The notes under the pieces are model-generated. The model had not been told where the DNA came from and did not search any database. It saw only the letters and a list, made by a program, of their open reading frames with translations. Position numbers and translations under genes: made by a program. From Bacteroidota bacterium (GTDB lineage Bacteria; Bacteroidota; Bacteroidia; Chitinophagales; Saprospiraceae): a DNA stretch of 64,000 bases. How positions within the stretch are numbered: the stretch's first letter is position 1; each line of letters begins with the position of its first letter. The stretch spans positions 62,001-126,000 of the forward strand of contig PZPC01000003.1 in assembly GCA_003045895.1 (NCBI GenBank), written 5' to 3'. Positions 17,677-27,267 of this stretch are shown piece after piece.

Positions 17677-20600
17677 ATGAAATACCTATTACTCACCGTG
17701 TTTACGGTCCTACTCAGTTGGACGGTGAACGCCCAGGAAATTTTTACGGCCACGCTGAGTGGTCGCCAGGAAGCACTGCCCGTGGCTACTCCTGCCAGTG
17801 GTACCCTTACCGCCGAACTGAACGGTACCACGCTTACGGTAAGCGGTTCTTTCCAGGATCTTTCCGGCGATTTCAATCCAGCGATCGCTGGGGGATCTCA
17901 TTTGCATCTGGCTACGGCTGGTTCCAACGGGAGTATTGTTTTTGCCCTTGTTCCAGTGCTGGATACCGACCTTAAAGGTGGTGCCTTCCTGGCCGCAGCC
18001 AACACGTTCACCCTCACGGAAGAACAAGTGACGGCTTTGCGCAACCGCGAATTTTACGCCAATATTCATACGACCCGCTTCGGCAGTGGCGAGTTGCGTG
18101 GACAACTGTTACCTGCCGCCGCTGACTACTACTGGATCAATTTATTTGGAAGTAACGAAAATCCCGACATCATCACGGATGCCGCCGGTGCGCTGGCGCT
18201 GACAGTCGTTAACAACGAACTGGTCGTGAGTGGCTCCTTTGCCAATTTGAGCAGCCCGCTGGCCACTACCATTGCGGGTGGGGTACACCTGCACATCGCT
18301 GCTGCCGGCAGCAACGGCCCGGTAGCGATCCGCTTAAACCCGACGACTGCGCCCGATGGGTTGAGCGCTGTATTCCTGGCTGCCGATAACACTTTCGAAC
18401 TCACCGCCGAGCAGGCTACCGCGCTGGCAGCCAGCAATGTGTACGCCAATGTACATTCCCTCAACTTCACCGGAGGTGAAATCCGCGGACAAGCCCTGCC
18501 CATCAGTCGGGTGGTTTTCCGCGCCGACCTGGCGGCCAGCAACGAGTTTCCCTACACCACGTCCTTCGCCCGCGGGCAGGTTTTACTGACCATGACTGAT
18601 GACGAACTCATTGTTACCGGAAGCCTGGCTGGCCTGGAATCAGACCTGGCTACGGCCATTGCCGGTGGTATCCACCTGCACCAGGCTGCTGCGGGCAGCA
18701 ATGGTGCCGTAATTATTCCCCTGACTATCGACCTCAATGCCGGTAACCGGAACGGTACCATCCTGGCCAGCAACAATACCTACCCGCTGACGCCCGAACT
18801 GGAAGAAATACTGCTGAATCGGCAGTTTTATATCAACGTGCACAGCGAAACCAACACGGGAGGCGAAATCCGCGGCCAGGTGCTGCCCGAGTGCCAGTTT
18901 GTACTCACGGCCGTACTTTCGGGTACGCAAGAAATCCCCGACGTCAGCACCGCTGCCCAGGGCATGGTGAAGCTGGAAGTTTCTGGCAACCGGGCCGTTG
19001 CTTCGGGTTCTTTCAACAACCTGTCCAGTGGCCTGAACGTAGCCATTGCCGGTGGGGCACATTTGCATCTGGGTTTGCCCGGCGAGTTGGGCCCTGTTGC
19101 TTACCTGTTGAACGCCACGGTAGCTGCTGATGGGCTAAGTGGTACGTTTGGGCCCAGTGACAACGTCATTGCCCTCGATGCCGCTAACCGGTCCGCACTG
19201 GTGGCCCGCGGGATGTACGTCAACGTGCACACCCTTGCCAATGCCGGTGGCGAAATCCGGGGCGCTGTACTCGGCGAAGCGGCCAACTACTTCTTTGCTC
19301 CCTTGTCGGGGGCCAGCGAAACCACGCCGGTGAATTCGCCAGCGCGGGGCATGTTGGCGCTGGAAGTGAACAGCAACGGCAGCGTGGCCGTCGGTTCTTT
19401 CCAGAATTTGGGTAGCGACCTGGCGACCAACGTGGCGGGCGGTGCCCACATCCACACCCAGTTTGCGGGCAGAAATGGCTCTATCCTGTCCCTCCTGAAC
19501 GTGACCGGTACCGGTACGACGGGTGTTTTCGCAGCAGCGGATAACAAACTGACCTTCAGCAGCGGTGCGTTGGATACCCTGCGTGAGCGGATGTGGTACG
19601 TGAACGTACACTCGGTAAACAACCCCGGTGGTGAAATCCGCGGCCAGGTATTACCCATGGCTACCGGCTATTTTCACACCAGCCTCAGCGGGATCAACGA
19701 AACTTCACCGCTGGCCGTATCCGGTACAGGAAGCCTGAAGCTGGAACTGGTTAACAACAAGCTGGTAGTAACGGGTGGCTTTGGTAGCCTGGTGGGTGAA
19801 TTTGCCGCCAATGTGGGCGGAGGCGCTCACCTCCACCTCGGTAACACGGGGAGCAATGGCGCCGTAGATATTCCGTTGGCGGCAACCGTAGCGACGGATA
19901 ACCTGAGTGGCTACTTTGCCGCTGCCAACAATACCTTTACCCTGACGGATGATCAATTGACCAGTCTGCGCTCGGGTGGCTATTACGCCAACATCCACAC
20001 CCAAGCCCAAACGAGTGGGGAGATTCGCGGACAAATCTTACCGGAAGTTAATTTTTTCCCTACCGCGTCCGAAATTGAACTGCCTGCCGAAGGTACCACA
20101 CTGACCATTGCCGGCAACGCCCTTACCGAATTTACGGCAACCTGGCTACCCACCACGGATCCCGACGGCGACCTGGTTGCTTACGTATGGCAGTTGGCGC
20201 TTGACGAAGCCTTTACCACCGTTTTATTCTCTACCGCAACAGCTCAGGAGGCGTTCTTTACGACCAACTTCGGTACCGTAGATGCCTTACTGGCCGCCAA
20301 TGGCGTAACCGTTGGCGCAGCGGTAACGCTCTACCACCGCGTTGTGGTAACCGATGGCAGCAACGCCACCCCAGGTGCCGCGAAGTCGGTGGTACTGACG
20401 CGCGGTGAAGTAACGGCCACCAACAACATACTGGCCCGCCTGATCCAGTTGGAAGTATATCCCAACCAGACCAGCGGTGCACCCGTAACCCTCGCTATTA
20501 CCAGTGATCGCCGCATCGCGGCCGAGGTACTGTTGGTCAATGGCCTGGGACAGACCCTGCAGCAGCAAAAGACGGAACTGGTAGAAGGCGAAATGCGCCT

Positions 20601-20697
20601 GCCGCTGGAACTGAGCGCCTTGCCCGCAGGCCGTTATTTTGTGATGCTTCGCATCGACGGCCAGGTATTGCCCGCACAACCCGTACTGAAATTCTAA
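17677..20697 (+). CDS. Secreted protein with six CHRD repeats and a T9SS sorting domain
   Basis: A 1006-residue surface or secreted protein. Signal peptide at about residues 1-19 (ends in NAQ). Six consecutive CHRD domains of about 130 residues follow. Each has an AGGxHLHxxxxGSNG core, a YxNVH/ANIH motif and a closing GEIRGQxLP; the closings fall near residues 141, 271, 401, 529, 658 and 786. An Ig/fn3-like domain (about 795-910) precedes a type A T9SS sorting domain (LEVYPNQTSG near 930, then LPAGRYFVML). CHRD domains were named from chordin; their bacterial function is not established, and extracellular binding is a guess. The well-conserved repeats suggest expansion by duplication. Confidence 0.9.
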   Translation: MKYLLLTVFTVLLSWTVNAQEIFTATLSGRQEALPVATPASGTLTAELNGTTLTVSGSFQDLSGDFNPAIAGGSHLHLATAGSNGSIVFALVPVLDTDLKGGAFLAAANTFTLTEEQVTALRNREFYANIHTTRFGSGELRGQLLPAAADYYWINLFGSNENPDIITDAAGALALTVVNNELVVSGSFANLSSPLATTIAGGVHLHIAAAGSNGPVAIRLNPTTAPDGLSAVFLAADNTFELTAEQATALAASNVYANVHSLNFTGGEIRGQALPISRVVFRADLAASNEFPYTTSFARGQVLLTMTDDELIVTGSLAGLESDLATAIAGGIHLHQAAAGSNGAVIIPLTIDLNAGNRNGTILASNNTYPLTPELEEILLNRQFYINVHSETNTGGEIRGQVLPECQFVLTAVLSGTQEIPDVSTAAQGMVKLEVSGNRAVASGSFNNLSSGLNVAIAGGAHLHLGLPGELGPVAYLLNATVAADGLSGTFGPSDNVIALDAANRSALVARGMYVNVHTLANAGGEIRGAVLGEAANYFFAPLSGASETTPVNSPARGMLALEVNSNGSVAVGSFQNLGSDLATNVAGGAHIHTQFAGRNGSILSLLNVTGTGTTGVFAAADNKLTFSSGALDTLRERMWYVNVHSVNNPGGEIRGQVLPMATGYFHTSLSGINETSPLAVSGTGSLKLELVNNKLVVTGGFGSLVGEFAANVGGGAHLHLGNTGSNGAVDIPLAATVATDNLSGYFAAANNTFTLTDDQLTSLRSGGYYANIHTQAQTSGEIRGQILPEVNFFPTASEIELPAEGTTLTIAGNALTEFTATWLPTTDPDGDLVAYVWQLALDEAFTTVLFSTATAQEAFFTTNFGTVDALLAANGVTVGAAVTLYHRVVVTDGSNATPGAAKSVVLTRGEVTATNNILARLIQLEVYPNQTSGAPVTLAITSDRRIAAEVLLVNGLGQTLQQQKTELVEGEMRLPLELSALPAGRYFVMLRIDGQVLPAQPVLKF
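17737..20046 (+). repeat. Six tandem CHRD-encoding repeats (about 390 bp each)
   Basis: The repeat unit is the CHRD domain. Units share protein motifs rather than long identical DNA, so they have diverged since duplication. Confidence 0.85.
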
Positions 20698-20751
20698 GAG
20701 CCTGTTTGAAAATTTCAATAGTCGCTTAGTGAAAACAGCATAAAAAGAAGT

Positions 20752-20779
20752 CCCCGATCTGGTTACGGCCAGATCGGGG
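20752..20779 (+). terminator. Hairpin terminator after the CHRD gene
   Basis: A perfect 11-bp GC-rich stem (CCCCGATCTGG / CCAGATCGGGG) with a 6-nt loop, extended outward by AGAAG/CTTCT around a bulge. The T tract after it is weak, so it may act as an mRNA 3'-end stabiliser as much as a terminator. Confidence 0.65.
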
Positions 20780-20864
20780 CTTCTGCTTAGTGGGAAAGCG
20801 GTCTTTTATTAAGGCGGCGCAGGTGCGATTGCGACCCCGAATTTTTACCTCAGCTTAACTCGGC

Positions 20865-21068
20865 TCAGTCCTGAATGATATGTACAATGACCAGGGTCAG
20901 CAAGGCGAGAATCAGTACGACAATGATGCCTACGACCGGATCGTGGCGAATTTCGTCGACGAGGGGGGTAATGCGCTTCATTCCCATGGTTAAGCCACCG
21001 CCAATGATCAGGCCACCGATGATCCAGCGTCTGGTGTCCTGGGAAGCGAAGGAAGATTGCTTTTTCAT
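20865..21068 (-). CDS. Small two-helix membrane protein
   Basis: A 67-residue protein with two predicted transmembrane helices (WIIGGLIIGGGLTMG and VVGIIVVLILALLTLVIVHII), a basic N-terminus and a charged connecting loop. No family is recognised. It follows the 39-residue membrane peptide gene on the same strand and the two are probably co-transcribed. Confidence 0.6.
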   Translation of the reverse strand: MKKQSSFASQDTRRWIIGGLIIGGGLTMGMKRITPLVDEIRHDPVVGIIVVLILALLTLVIVHIIQD

Positions 21069-21074
21069 GATGCG

Positions 21075-21194
21075 TTAGAAGTTTTTTGAGTTGGCCTTGA
21101 TTTTAAGCACCAACAAACCGATTAATAGAACAACAATAGTCAGCGAAAGGATGATGGTTGCCGTTTCACTGAGCAGCATATTTTCGGGTATCAT
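21075..21194 (-). CDS. Very small single-helix membrane peptide
   Basis: From ATG 21194 the frame encodes 39 residues: a short N-terminus (MIPENMLLSETA), one hydrophobic helix (TIILSLTIVVLLIGLLVL) and a basic tail (KIKANSKNF). An upstream extension to 21260 looks like non-coding sequence. It ends 6 nt before the next small membrane protein gene, which supports both being real. Confidence 0.5.
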   Translation of the reverse strand: MIPENMLLSETATIILSLTIVVLLIGLLVLKIKANSKNF

Positions 21195-21325
21195 AATGGT
21201 TGGATTATTGTTTGTCGGAATATTATAGCTAATTTTGCTGTTTACAAAACCTCTTGGCAAGATTTACAGTTTGTTAAGATATTTGAGACTTTAAAGACAG
21301 CAGGGCTTAACTAAGCTCCCTACAC

Positions 21326-24214
21326 ATGGCCAAATCAGCAGCTCCCACGGCGGAAGTAACCACCGCCGAACCATTGTTCAACGAAGACTTCATCCAGGTA
21401 ATTGGTGCCCGGGAACACAACCTCAAAGACATTGATGTTGCCATTCCGCGCAACCAGCTCGTGGTGATCACGGGAATCAGCGGTAGTGGAAAATCCTCGC
21501 TGGCTTTCGATACCATCTACGCCGAAGGGCAGCGCCGCTACATGGAAACTTTTTCGGCCTACGCCCGCCAGTTTATTGGCGAGATGGAACGACCAGAGGT
21601 GGAACAGATTACGGGCCTGAGCCCGGTCATCAGCATTGAACAGAAGACCACGGGCCGCAATCCGCGCTCCACCGTGGGGACGGTAACGGAGGTGTACGAC
21701 TTTCTGCGCCTGCTCTTTGCCCGGGTAGGGGAAGCCTACAGCTACGAGACGGGCCAGAAAATGGTGAGCTACACCGAAGAGCAGATCCGCGAACAAATCT
21801 TCCTGGATTTCCAGGATCGGAAAATATCGGTACTCGCACCCCTGGTACGCGGCCGCAAAGGGCACTACCGCGAGTTGTTCGAGCAGATGCGCAAGCAGGG
21901 CTATACCAAGATGCGCATTGATGGCCAGATCGAAGACATTACGCCTGGTATGCAGGTTGACCGGTACAAGGTGCACGACCTGGAATTGGTGATCGATCGC
22001 CTGAAGGTCGGCACCGAGCGCAGCGAGCGCCTGACCAACAGCCTGGAGACGGCCCTGAAAATGGGCAACGACCTGGTGATGATCGCCGACCACGATGACG
22101 AGCGCGTGGTAACCTTCAGTCGCAACCTCATGGACGCCACCAGCGGCTTGTCCTACGAAGAACCCTCTCCCAATACCTTCTCCTTCAACTCGCCCTACGG
22201 CTACTGCCAGGAATGCAAGGGGCTGGGTGTCGTGAATGCGGTAGACGAAAGCAAGGTCATCCCCGATGACAGCAAAAGCATCAACGATGCGGCCATCGCG
22301 CCTTTTGGCGAAGTCCGGGACAACATGACCTTCAAGCAGTTGCGGGCCATTGCCAAAAAATACAAGTTTACGTTTTCGACCCCCGTGAGCGAGATTCCGG
22401 CGGAAGCCCTCCGCATTATCCTGCACGGCGGCGACGAAAGTTTTCAGATCCGCAGCCAGAGCGCCCACGATTTTTCCTACAACCTGGCCAAGGAAGGGAT
22501 CATCCCGATGCTACAACGGTGGTACGACAACTCCACTTCGGAGAAGGTTCGCCGGTGGGCCGAGGATTTCATGACCATCGACACCTGCGCTTCCTGCCAG
22601 GGCCAGCGCCTGCGCAAGGAAGCCCTGCACTTCAAAATTCACGGCAAAAACATCTCCGACCTCGCCCAGATGGACCTGGTCGCGTTGGAAGAGTGGATGA
22701 ATACCGTAGAGCCATTCCTGAGCAACCGGCAACAACTGATCGGCAAGGACATTTTTAAGGAAATTCGCTTTCGCCTCGAGTTCCTGTTGCAGGTGGGCCT
22801 CGATTACCTCAACCTCGACCGGCCCGCCCGCACCCTTTCCGGGGGCGAAGCCCAACGCATTCGCCTGGCTACCCAGATCGGCTCCATGCTTACGGGTATC
22901 ACTTATATCCTGGACGAACCCAGCATCGGCTTGCACCAACGCGATAACCAGCGCCTGATTGAGGCCCTGCGCGAACTCACCGACATCGGCAATACGGTGC
23001 TCGTCGTAGAACACGACCGCGATATCATGCTCGCCTCCGATTACCTGATCGACCTCGGACCCGGCGCTGGCCGCCTGGGCGGTGAACTCGTGGCGCAAGG
23101 GTTGCCCCAGGACATCGTCGCTGCCGGCAAAACGCTGACGGCCCAGTACCTGAGTCGCCAGAAAGACATCGAAATCCCGCTGACCCGCCGGACCGGCAAC
23201 GGCAAGTTCTTGGAAATAAAAGGCGCGACGGGGAATAACCTGCAAGCGGTAGACGTGACCATTCCGCTCGGGACTTTCTGTTGTATTACGGGCGTATCGG
23301 GGAGTGGGAAGTCCACCCTCATCAACGAGACGCTCTACCCCATATTGCGGCAGCACTTCTACCGCAGTCTGAAGCCACCACTGGCTTACAAAACCTTTAG
23401 CGGGCTGGAGCACGTGGATAAGGTTATTGAAATTGACCAATCCCCTATTGGGCGTACGCCGCGTTCCAATCCGGCTACCTACACGGGGCTGTTCACCGAT
23501 ATCCGGACCCTGTTTTCCAACTTGCCCGAAGCCAAAATCCGGGGTTACAAACCGGGCCGCTTCTCCTTCAACGTGAAGGGAGGGCGCTGCGAAACCTGTG
23601 AAGGTTCGGGCATGCGCCGCATCGAAATGAATTTCCTGCCCGACGTGTACGTCGAGTGTGAGACCTGCCTGGGCCGCCGCTACAACCGCGAGACCCTGGA
23701 GATCCTCTACAAAGGCAAGTCGATTAACGACGTGCTGGAAATGCCGGTCAGTGAAGCCGCCGTCTTCTTTGAACACCTGCCCAAGCTCTTCCGCAAGCTC
23801 AAGACCATCAGCGAAGTGGGTTTGGGTTACATCACCCTGGGGCAGCAGGCCACGACACTGTCGGGCGGCGAAGCCCAGCGCGTAAAACTGGCCGAAGAGC
23901 TCTCGAAAAGAGATACGGGCAATACCGTCTATATCCTGGACGAACCCACCACGGGGCTGCACTTCGAAGATATCCGCTTCCTCTTGAAGGTGCTGAATAA
24001 ACTCACCGAAAAGGGCAATACCGTCATCGTCATTGAGCACAACCTCGACGTGATCAAAGTGGCGGATTACGTCATCGATATGGGCCCCGAAGGCGGACGC
24101 CGCGGCGGTACCCTGGTGGTAGCCGGTACTCCTGAGGAGGTAGCCCAGTGTCCGGAAAGCCATACCGGGTATCACCTGCGCGTAGAGTTGGCGGAATCGA
24201 AGCGAGCCAAATAG
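21326..24214 (+). CDS. uvrA: Excinuclease ABC subunit A
   Basis: A 962-residue DNA-damage recognition ATPase of nucleotide excision repair. Two ABC ATPase modules are present: Walker [10 protein letters not shown] near residue 50 and GVSGSGKST near 656. Signature sequences [12 protein letters not shown] and [12 protein letters not shown] are each followed by an ILDEP Walker B. Zinc-finger cysteines appear in [17 protein letters not shown] and [17 protein letters not shown]. Length is close to the usual 940. It is transcribed divergently from the two small membrane protein genes. UvrB and UvrC are not in the window. Confidence 0.97.
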   Translation: MAKSAAPTAEVTTAEPLFNEDFIQVIGAREHNLKDIDVAIPRNQLVVITGISGSGKSSLAFDTIYAEGQRRYMETFSAYARQFIGEMERPEVEQITGLSPVISIEQKTTGRNPRSTVGTVTEVYDFLRLLFARVGEAYSYETGQKMVSYTEEQIREQIFLDFQDRKISVLAPLVRGRKGHYRELFEQMRKQGYTKMRIDGQIEDITPGMQVDRYKVHDLELVIDRLKVGTERSERLTNSLETALKMGNDLVMIADHDDERVVTFSRNLMDATSGLSYEEPSPNTFSFNSPYGYCQECKGLGVVNAVDESKVIPDDSKSINDAAIAPFGEVRDNMTFKQLRAIAKKYKFTFSTPVSEIPAEALRIILHGGDESFQIRSQSAHDFSYNLAKEGIIPMLQRWYDNSTSEKVRRWAEDFMTIDTCASCQGQRLRKEALHFKIHGKNISDLAQMDLVALEEWMNTVEPFLSNRQQLIGKDIFKEIRFRLEFLLQVGLDYLNLDRPARTLSGGEAQRIRLATQIGSMLTGITYILDEPSIGLHQRDNQRLIEALRELTDIGNTVLVVEHDRDIMLASDYLIDLGPGAGRLGGELVAQGLPQDIVAAGKTLTAQYLSRQKDIEIPLTRRTGNGKFLEIKGATGNNLQAVDVTIPLGTFCCITGVSGSGKSTLINETLYPILRQHFYRSLKPPLAYKTFSGLEHVDKVIEIDQSPIGRTPRSNPATYTGLFTDIRTLFSNLPEAKIRGYKPGRFSFNVKGGRCETCEGSGMRRIEMNFLPDVYVECETCLGRRYNRETLEILYKGKSINDVLEMPVSEAAVFFEHLPKLFRKLKTISEVGLGYITLGQQATTLSGGEAQRVKLAEELSKRDTGNTVYILDEPTTGLHFEDIRFLLKVLNKLTEKGNTVIVIEHNLDVIKVADYVIDMGPEGGRRGGTLVVAGTPEEVAQCPESHTGYHLRVELAESKRAK

Positions 24215-24415
24215 GGATCAACGGCGGAAACCAAGGGCGGTCTCCGGCGACTTCTGTTAAGGATGTGTTAAGCCTGCCTGAATGAACCAACTTCTAAAAT
24301 TGCGGGTGGCTTCTTTCGTTAGTAAGTCAGAAAAAATCATCATTTTTGTACCCCACTTTCCCGGTGGGGAAATACAGATGTTGGGGAAAGACCACAAAAT
24401 AAAGCGAAAACCAGT

Positions 24416-25411
24416 ATGCAATCGTTAGACATTGAAGCGCTGAATCAGCAAATTTACGCGGATAGCGCGATCATTGAACGAATCCAAAAAGAGACCGCCA
24501 AAGTGATCGTCGGGCAGGATCACATGATCAACCGGCTGCTGCTGGGGCTCCTCACCCGCGGCCACGTGTTGTTGGAAGGCTTGCCGGGGTTAGCCAAAAC
24601 CCTGGCGATAAAAACCTTGTCACAAGCCATTCACGGTAAGTTTAGCCGCATCCAGTTTACGCCGGATCTGCTGCCGGCCGATATTGTAGGTACCATGATC
24701 TACAATCCCAGCCAAAACGACTTCTCGGTGCGCAAGGGGCCGGTTTTTGCCAACTTTATTCTGGCCGACGAAATCAACCGGGCACCCGCCAAAGTGCAGA
24801 GTGCGTTGCTGGAGGCCATGCAGGAACGCCAGGTGACCATCGGCAAAGAAACCTTCAAACTGGAGGAACCTTTCCTGGTGCTGGCTACACAAAACCCTAT
24901 TGAGCAGGAAGGTACCTACCCCCTGCCCGAAGCGCAAGTCGACCGCTTCATGCTCAAAGTGAAGATCACTTACCCGACCAAGGAAGAAGAGCGGGAAGTG
25001 ATGCGCCGCAACCTCTATACCGAATCTTTTGGCGAGGTTACGCCCGTTGCTACGCCCGCCGAGATCATGAAAGCCCGCGAGTCGGTGCTGAAAGTATACA
25101 TGGACGAAAAGATCGAGCGCTACATCATCGATATCGTCTTCGCTACCCGCTTCCCCCAGGATTATGGGCTGAGCCAACTGCAACCCCTGATGAGTTACGG
25201 CGGCTCGCCGCGAGCGTCGATCAACCTGGCACTGGCAGCCAAGGCCTACGCCTTCCTGCAACGCCGCGGATTCGTCATTCCCGAAGACGTGCGCTCGGTA
25301 TGTGAAGACGTGCTGCGGCACCGCATTGGCCTGACTTACGAGGCCGAAGCTGAGAATATCAGCCAGGAAGACATCATTCACAAAATCCTGAACGCGGTAG
25401 AGGTACCTTAG
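24416..25411 (+). CDS. MoxR-family AAA+ ATPase
   Basis: A 331-residue AAA+ chaperone-like ATPase, first gene of the Bat operon. It carries the family's altered Walker A (GLPGLAKT), Walker B (ILADEINRAPAKVQSALLEAMQE) and sensor 1 (LATQNPIEQEGTYPLPEAQVDRF). MoxR proteins are thought to assemble or activate partners containing VWA domains, and two such proteins are encoded downstream. The 201-nt leader contains a small CCCCAC/GTGGGG hairpin (24351-24369). Confidence 0.94.
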   Translation: MQSLDIEALNQQIYADSAIIERIQKETAKVIVGQDHMINRLLLGLLTRGHVLLEGLPGLAKTLAIKTLSQAIHGKFSRIQFTPDLLPADIVGTMIYNPSQNDFSVRKGPVFANFILADEINRAPAKVQSALLEAMQERQVTIGKETFKLEEPFLVLATQNPIEQEGTYPLPEAQVDRFMLKVKITYPTKEEEREVMRRNLYTESFGEVTPVATPAEIMKARESVLKVYMDEKIERYIIDIVFATRFPQDYGLSQLQPLMSYGGSPRASINLALAAKAYAFLQRRGFVIPEDVRSVCEDVLRHRIGLTYEAEAENISQEDIIHKILNAVEVP

Positions 25412-25422
25412 TAACAAAAAAC

Positions 25423-26289
25423 ATGGAGACCAGCGAACTGCTCAAGAAGGTCCGGAAAATTGAGATCAAGTCCAAGGGGTTGAGCAAACACCTGTTTTCC
25501 GGCGAATACCACAGTGCTTTCAAAGGCCGGGGTATGTCATTCAGCGAAGTTCGCGGCTACCAGTACGGCGACGATGTGCGCAATATCGACTGGAACGTGA
25601 CCGCTCGTACGGGTGATGCCCACGTCAAAGTTTTTGAAGAAGAGCGGGAGCTGACGGTTATGCTCCTAATCGACATCAGTCGTTCCGCCTACTTTGGTAC
25701 CACCGAATTGATGAAGAACGAGTACATCACCGAAATTTGTGCGGTGTTGGCTTTTTCGGCGATCAACAACAACGATAAGGTGGGGGTGCTGTTTTTTTCG
25801 GATCAGATTGAAAAATACATTCCCCCTAAAAAGGGTAAAATGCACATCTTGCGCATCATTCGCGAACTGTTAAACATCACGCCCCAGGGCAGGGGGACCA
25901 ACATCGGACTGGCACTGGAGTATTTCAACAACGTGGTCAAAAAGCGCAGTATTTGTTTCCTGTTGTCCGACTTCATGAGCCAAAATTACGAAGCTCCCCT
26001 GCGGGTGGTTGCCCGCCGCCACGACCTCATTGGGGTTCACCTCTTCGATCCACGGGAGGAAGAACTGCCCAACGTAGGACTCATCCGGGCCGAAGATGCC
26101 GAAACGGGCGAACTGCGCTGGATCGATACCGGCGACAAGCAAGTGCGCGCCCGCTACCACCAGTGGTTTGCCGACAACCAGGCCTATTTTCGGACCCAGT
26201 TCCTGCGCAGCGGTGCCGACACCATCAGTGTTGCTACGACGGATTCCTACGTCACTGCTTTGCATAAATTTTTTCAAAGGCGATCATAA
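25423..26289 (+). CDS. DUF58 domain protein (VWA-like)
   Basis: A 288-residue protein that starts 11 nt after moxR. The DUF58 signature is clear: FKGRGMSFSEVRGYQYGDDVRNIDWNVTAR near residues 35-65, then a metal-site-like DISRS motif and LLSDFMS. DUF58 proteins are standard partners of MoxR ATPases and probably act at the cytoplasmic face of the membrane. The next gene begins immediately after its stop codon. Confidence 0.92.
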   Translation: METSELLKKVRKIEIKSKGLSKHLFSGEYHSAFKGRGMSFSEVRGYQYGDDVRNIDWNVTARTGDAHVKVFEEERELTVMLLIDISRSAYFGTTELMKNEYITEICAVLAFSAINNNDKVGVLFFSDQIEKYIPPKKGKMHILRIIRELLNITPQGRGTNIGLALEYFNNVVKKRSICFLLSDFMSQNYEAPLRVVARRHDLIGVHLFDPREEELPNVGLIRAEDAETGELRWIDTGDKQVRARYHQWFADNQAYFRTQFLRSGADTISVATTDSYVTALHKFFQRRS

Positions 26290-27267
26290 ATGAAAAATCG
26301 GGTCATCATATTGGTACTTGCGTTCACGGGCAGCCTGCTGGGCTGGGGTGTTGCCGTGGCCCAGCAGGCGCCGGTATCGGTGCGGGTAAGCCTGGATACG
26401 GCCACCATCATGATCGGTGACCAACTGGGGCTGAATGTGCAAATAGCGGCACCCACCGGCACGCGGATTCAACAAATTCAATTTGGGGAATGGGAGAAAG
26501 CCGGCAAGGTAGAAATTGTGGATATAGGCCCGCTGACTACCGTCGCCGAAACGCCCGAACTGCTCCAGCAGCAGCGGGTATTGTTCACGACCTTTGATTC
26601 GGGCTATCACCGCCTGCCTTCGTTGGCGGTGATCTACGAACTCAATGGTGTGACGGATACCGCCCGGTCGGGCAACCTCGGTCTGCGGGTATTTACCTTA
26701 CCGGTGACGGAGGACACCCCGATCCTTGCCAACAAGGATATTGTGACCGAACCGATCAACTTCCGCGATTTGCTTCCCTACGGAGTGGGTATCCTGGCTG
26801 CCCTCTTGCTTGGTTTGGGGTGGTGGAAGTGGTCGGGAAGAACAGCAAAAAAAGCGGCGGTGCTACCGCCACCACCCGTGCCGGCCCACGTCCTGGCGCT
26901 CGAAAAGCTGGCCGTCCTGGAGCAGGTCGCCAGCTGGCAACACGGGGAGACCAAAGCCTTCCAGTCGGAGCTCACCTACATCCTGCGCGAATACCTGGAA
27001 AACCGTTACCAGGTGCCCGCTCTGGAAGCGACCACCCCCGAAATCCTGGTTCAACTGCGAACCATCGCGGTAGAATCCGACTACGCTACTGCGATTAAAG
27101 ACATTCTGGAAACGGCCGACCTGGTAAAGTTTGCCAAAGCGGTACCGCCACTGGAGGTCCATCCCCGGGCGCTGGTAGCGGTGCGGGATTTTGTCACCGC
27201 AACGCAGGCGCAACCGGAGGAAGAAGCGCCGGCAATTTCTGCTAACGATAAGGAAACAACCCCATGA
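26290..27267 (+). CDS. Bat operon membrane protein, BatD-related layout
   Basis: A 325-residue protein with a signal peptide (about 1-25), a periplasmic beta domain (SVRVSLDTATIMIGDQ, a pattern shared with BatD N-termini), one transmembrane helix at about 163-182 (ending WWKWS), and a cytoplasmic helical domain (ALEKLAVLEQVASW, then ELTYILREYLENRY). It has zero spacing to the DUF58 gene and a 4-nt overlap with batA, so it is part of a tightly coupled operon. It has no enzyme motif; a structural or scaffold role in the Bat complex is inferred. Confidence 0.8.
   Translation: MKNRVIILVLAFTGSLLGWGVAVAQQAPVSVRVSLDTATIMIGDQLGLNVQIAAPTGTRIQQIQFGEWEKAGKVEIVDIGPLTTVAETPELLQQQRVLFTTFDSGYHRLPSLAVIYELNGVTDTARSGNLGLRVFTLPVTEDTPILANKDIVTEPINFRDLLPYGVGILAALLLGLGWWKWSGRTAKKAAVLPPPPVPAHVLALEKLAVLEQVASWQHGETKAFQSELTYILREYLENRYQVPALEATTPEILVQLRTIAVESDYATAIKDILETADLVKFAKAVPPLEVHPRALVAVRDFVTATQAQPEEEAPAISANDKETTP

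Noticed and set aside
17737-20046. Tandem repeats as an assembly artefact
   Set aside because: The six units have diverged in both DNA and protein while keeping motif positions, as expected of real domain duplication.
22511-24175. 554-codon minus-strand frame opposite uvrA
   Set aside because: UvrA is certain on the plus strand; the antisense translation shows no family features.
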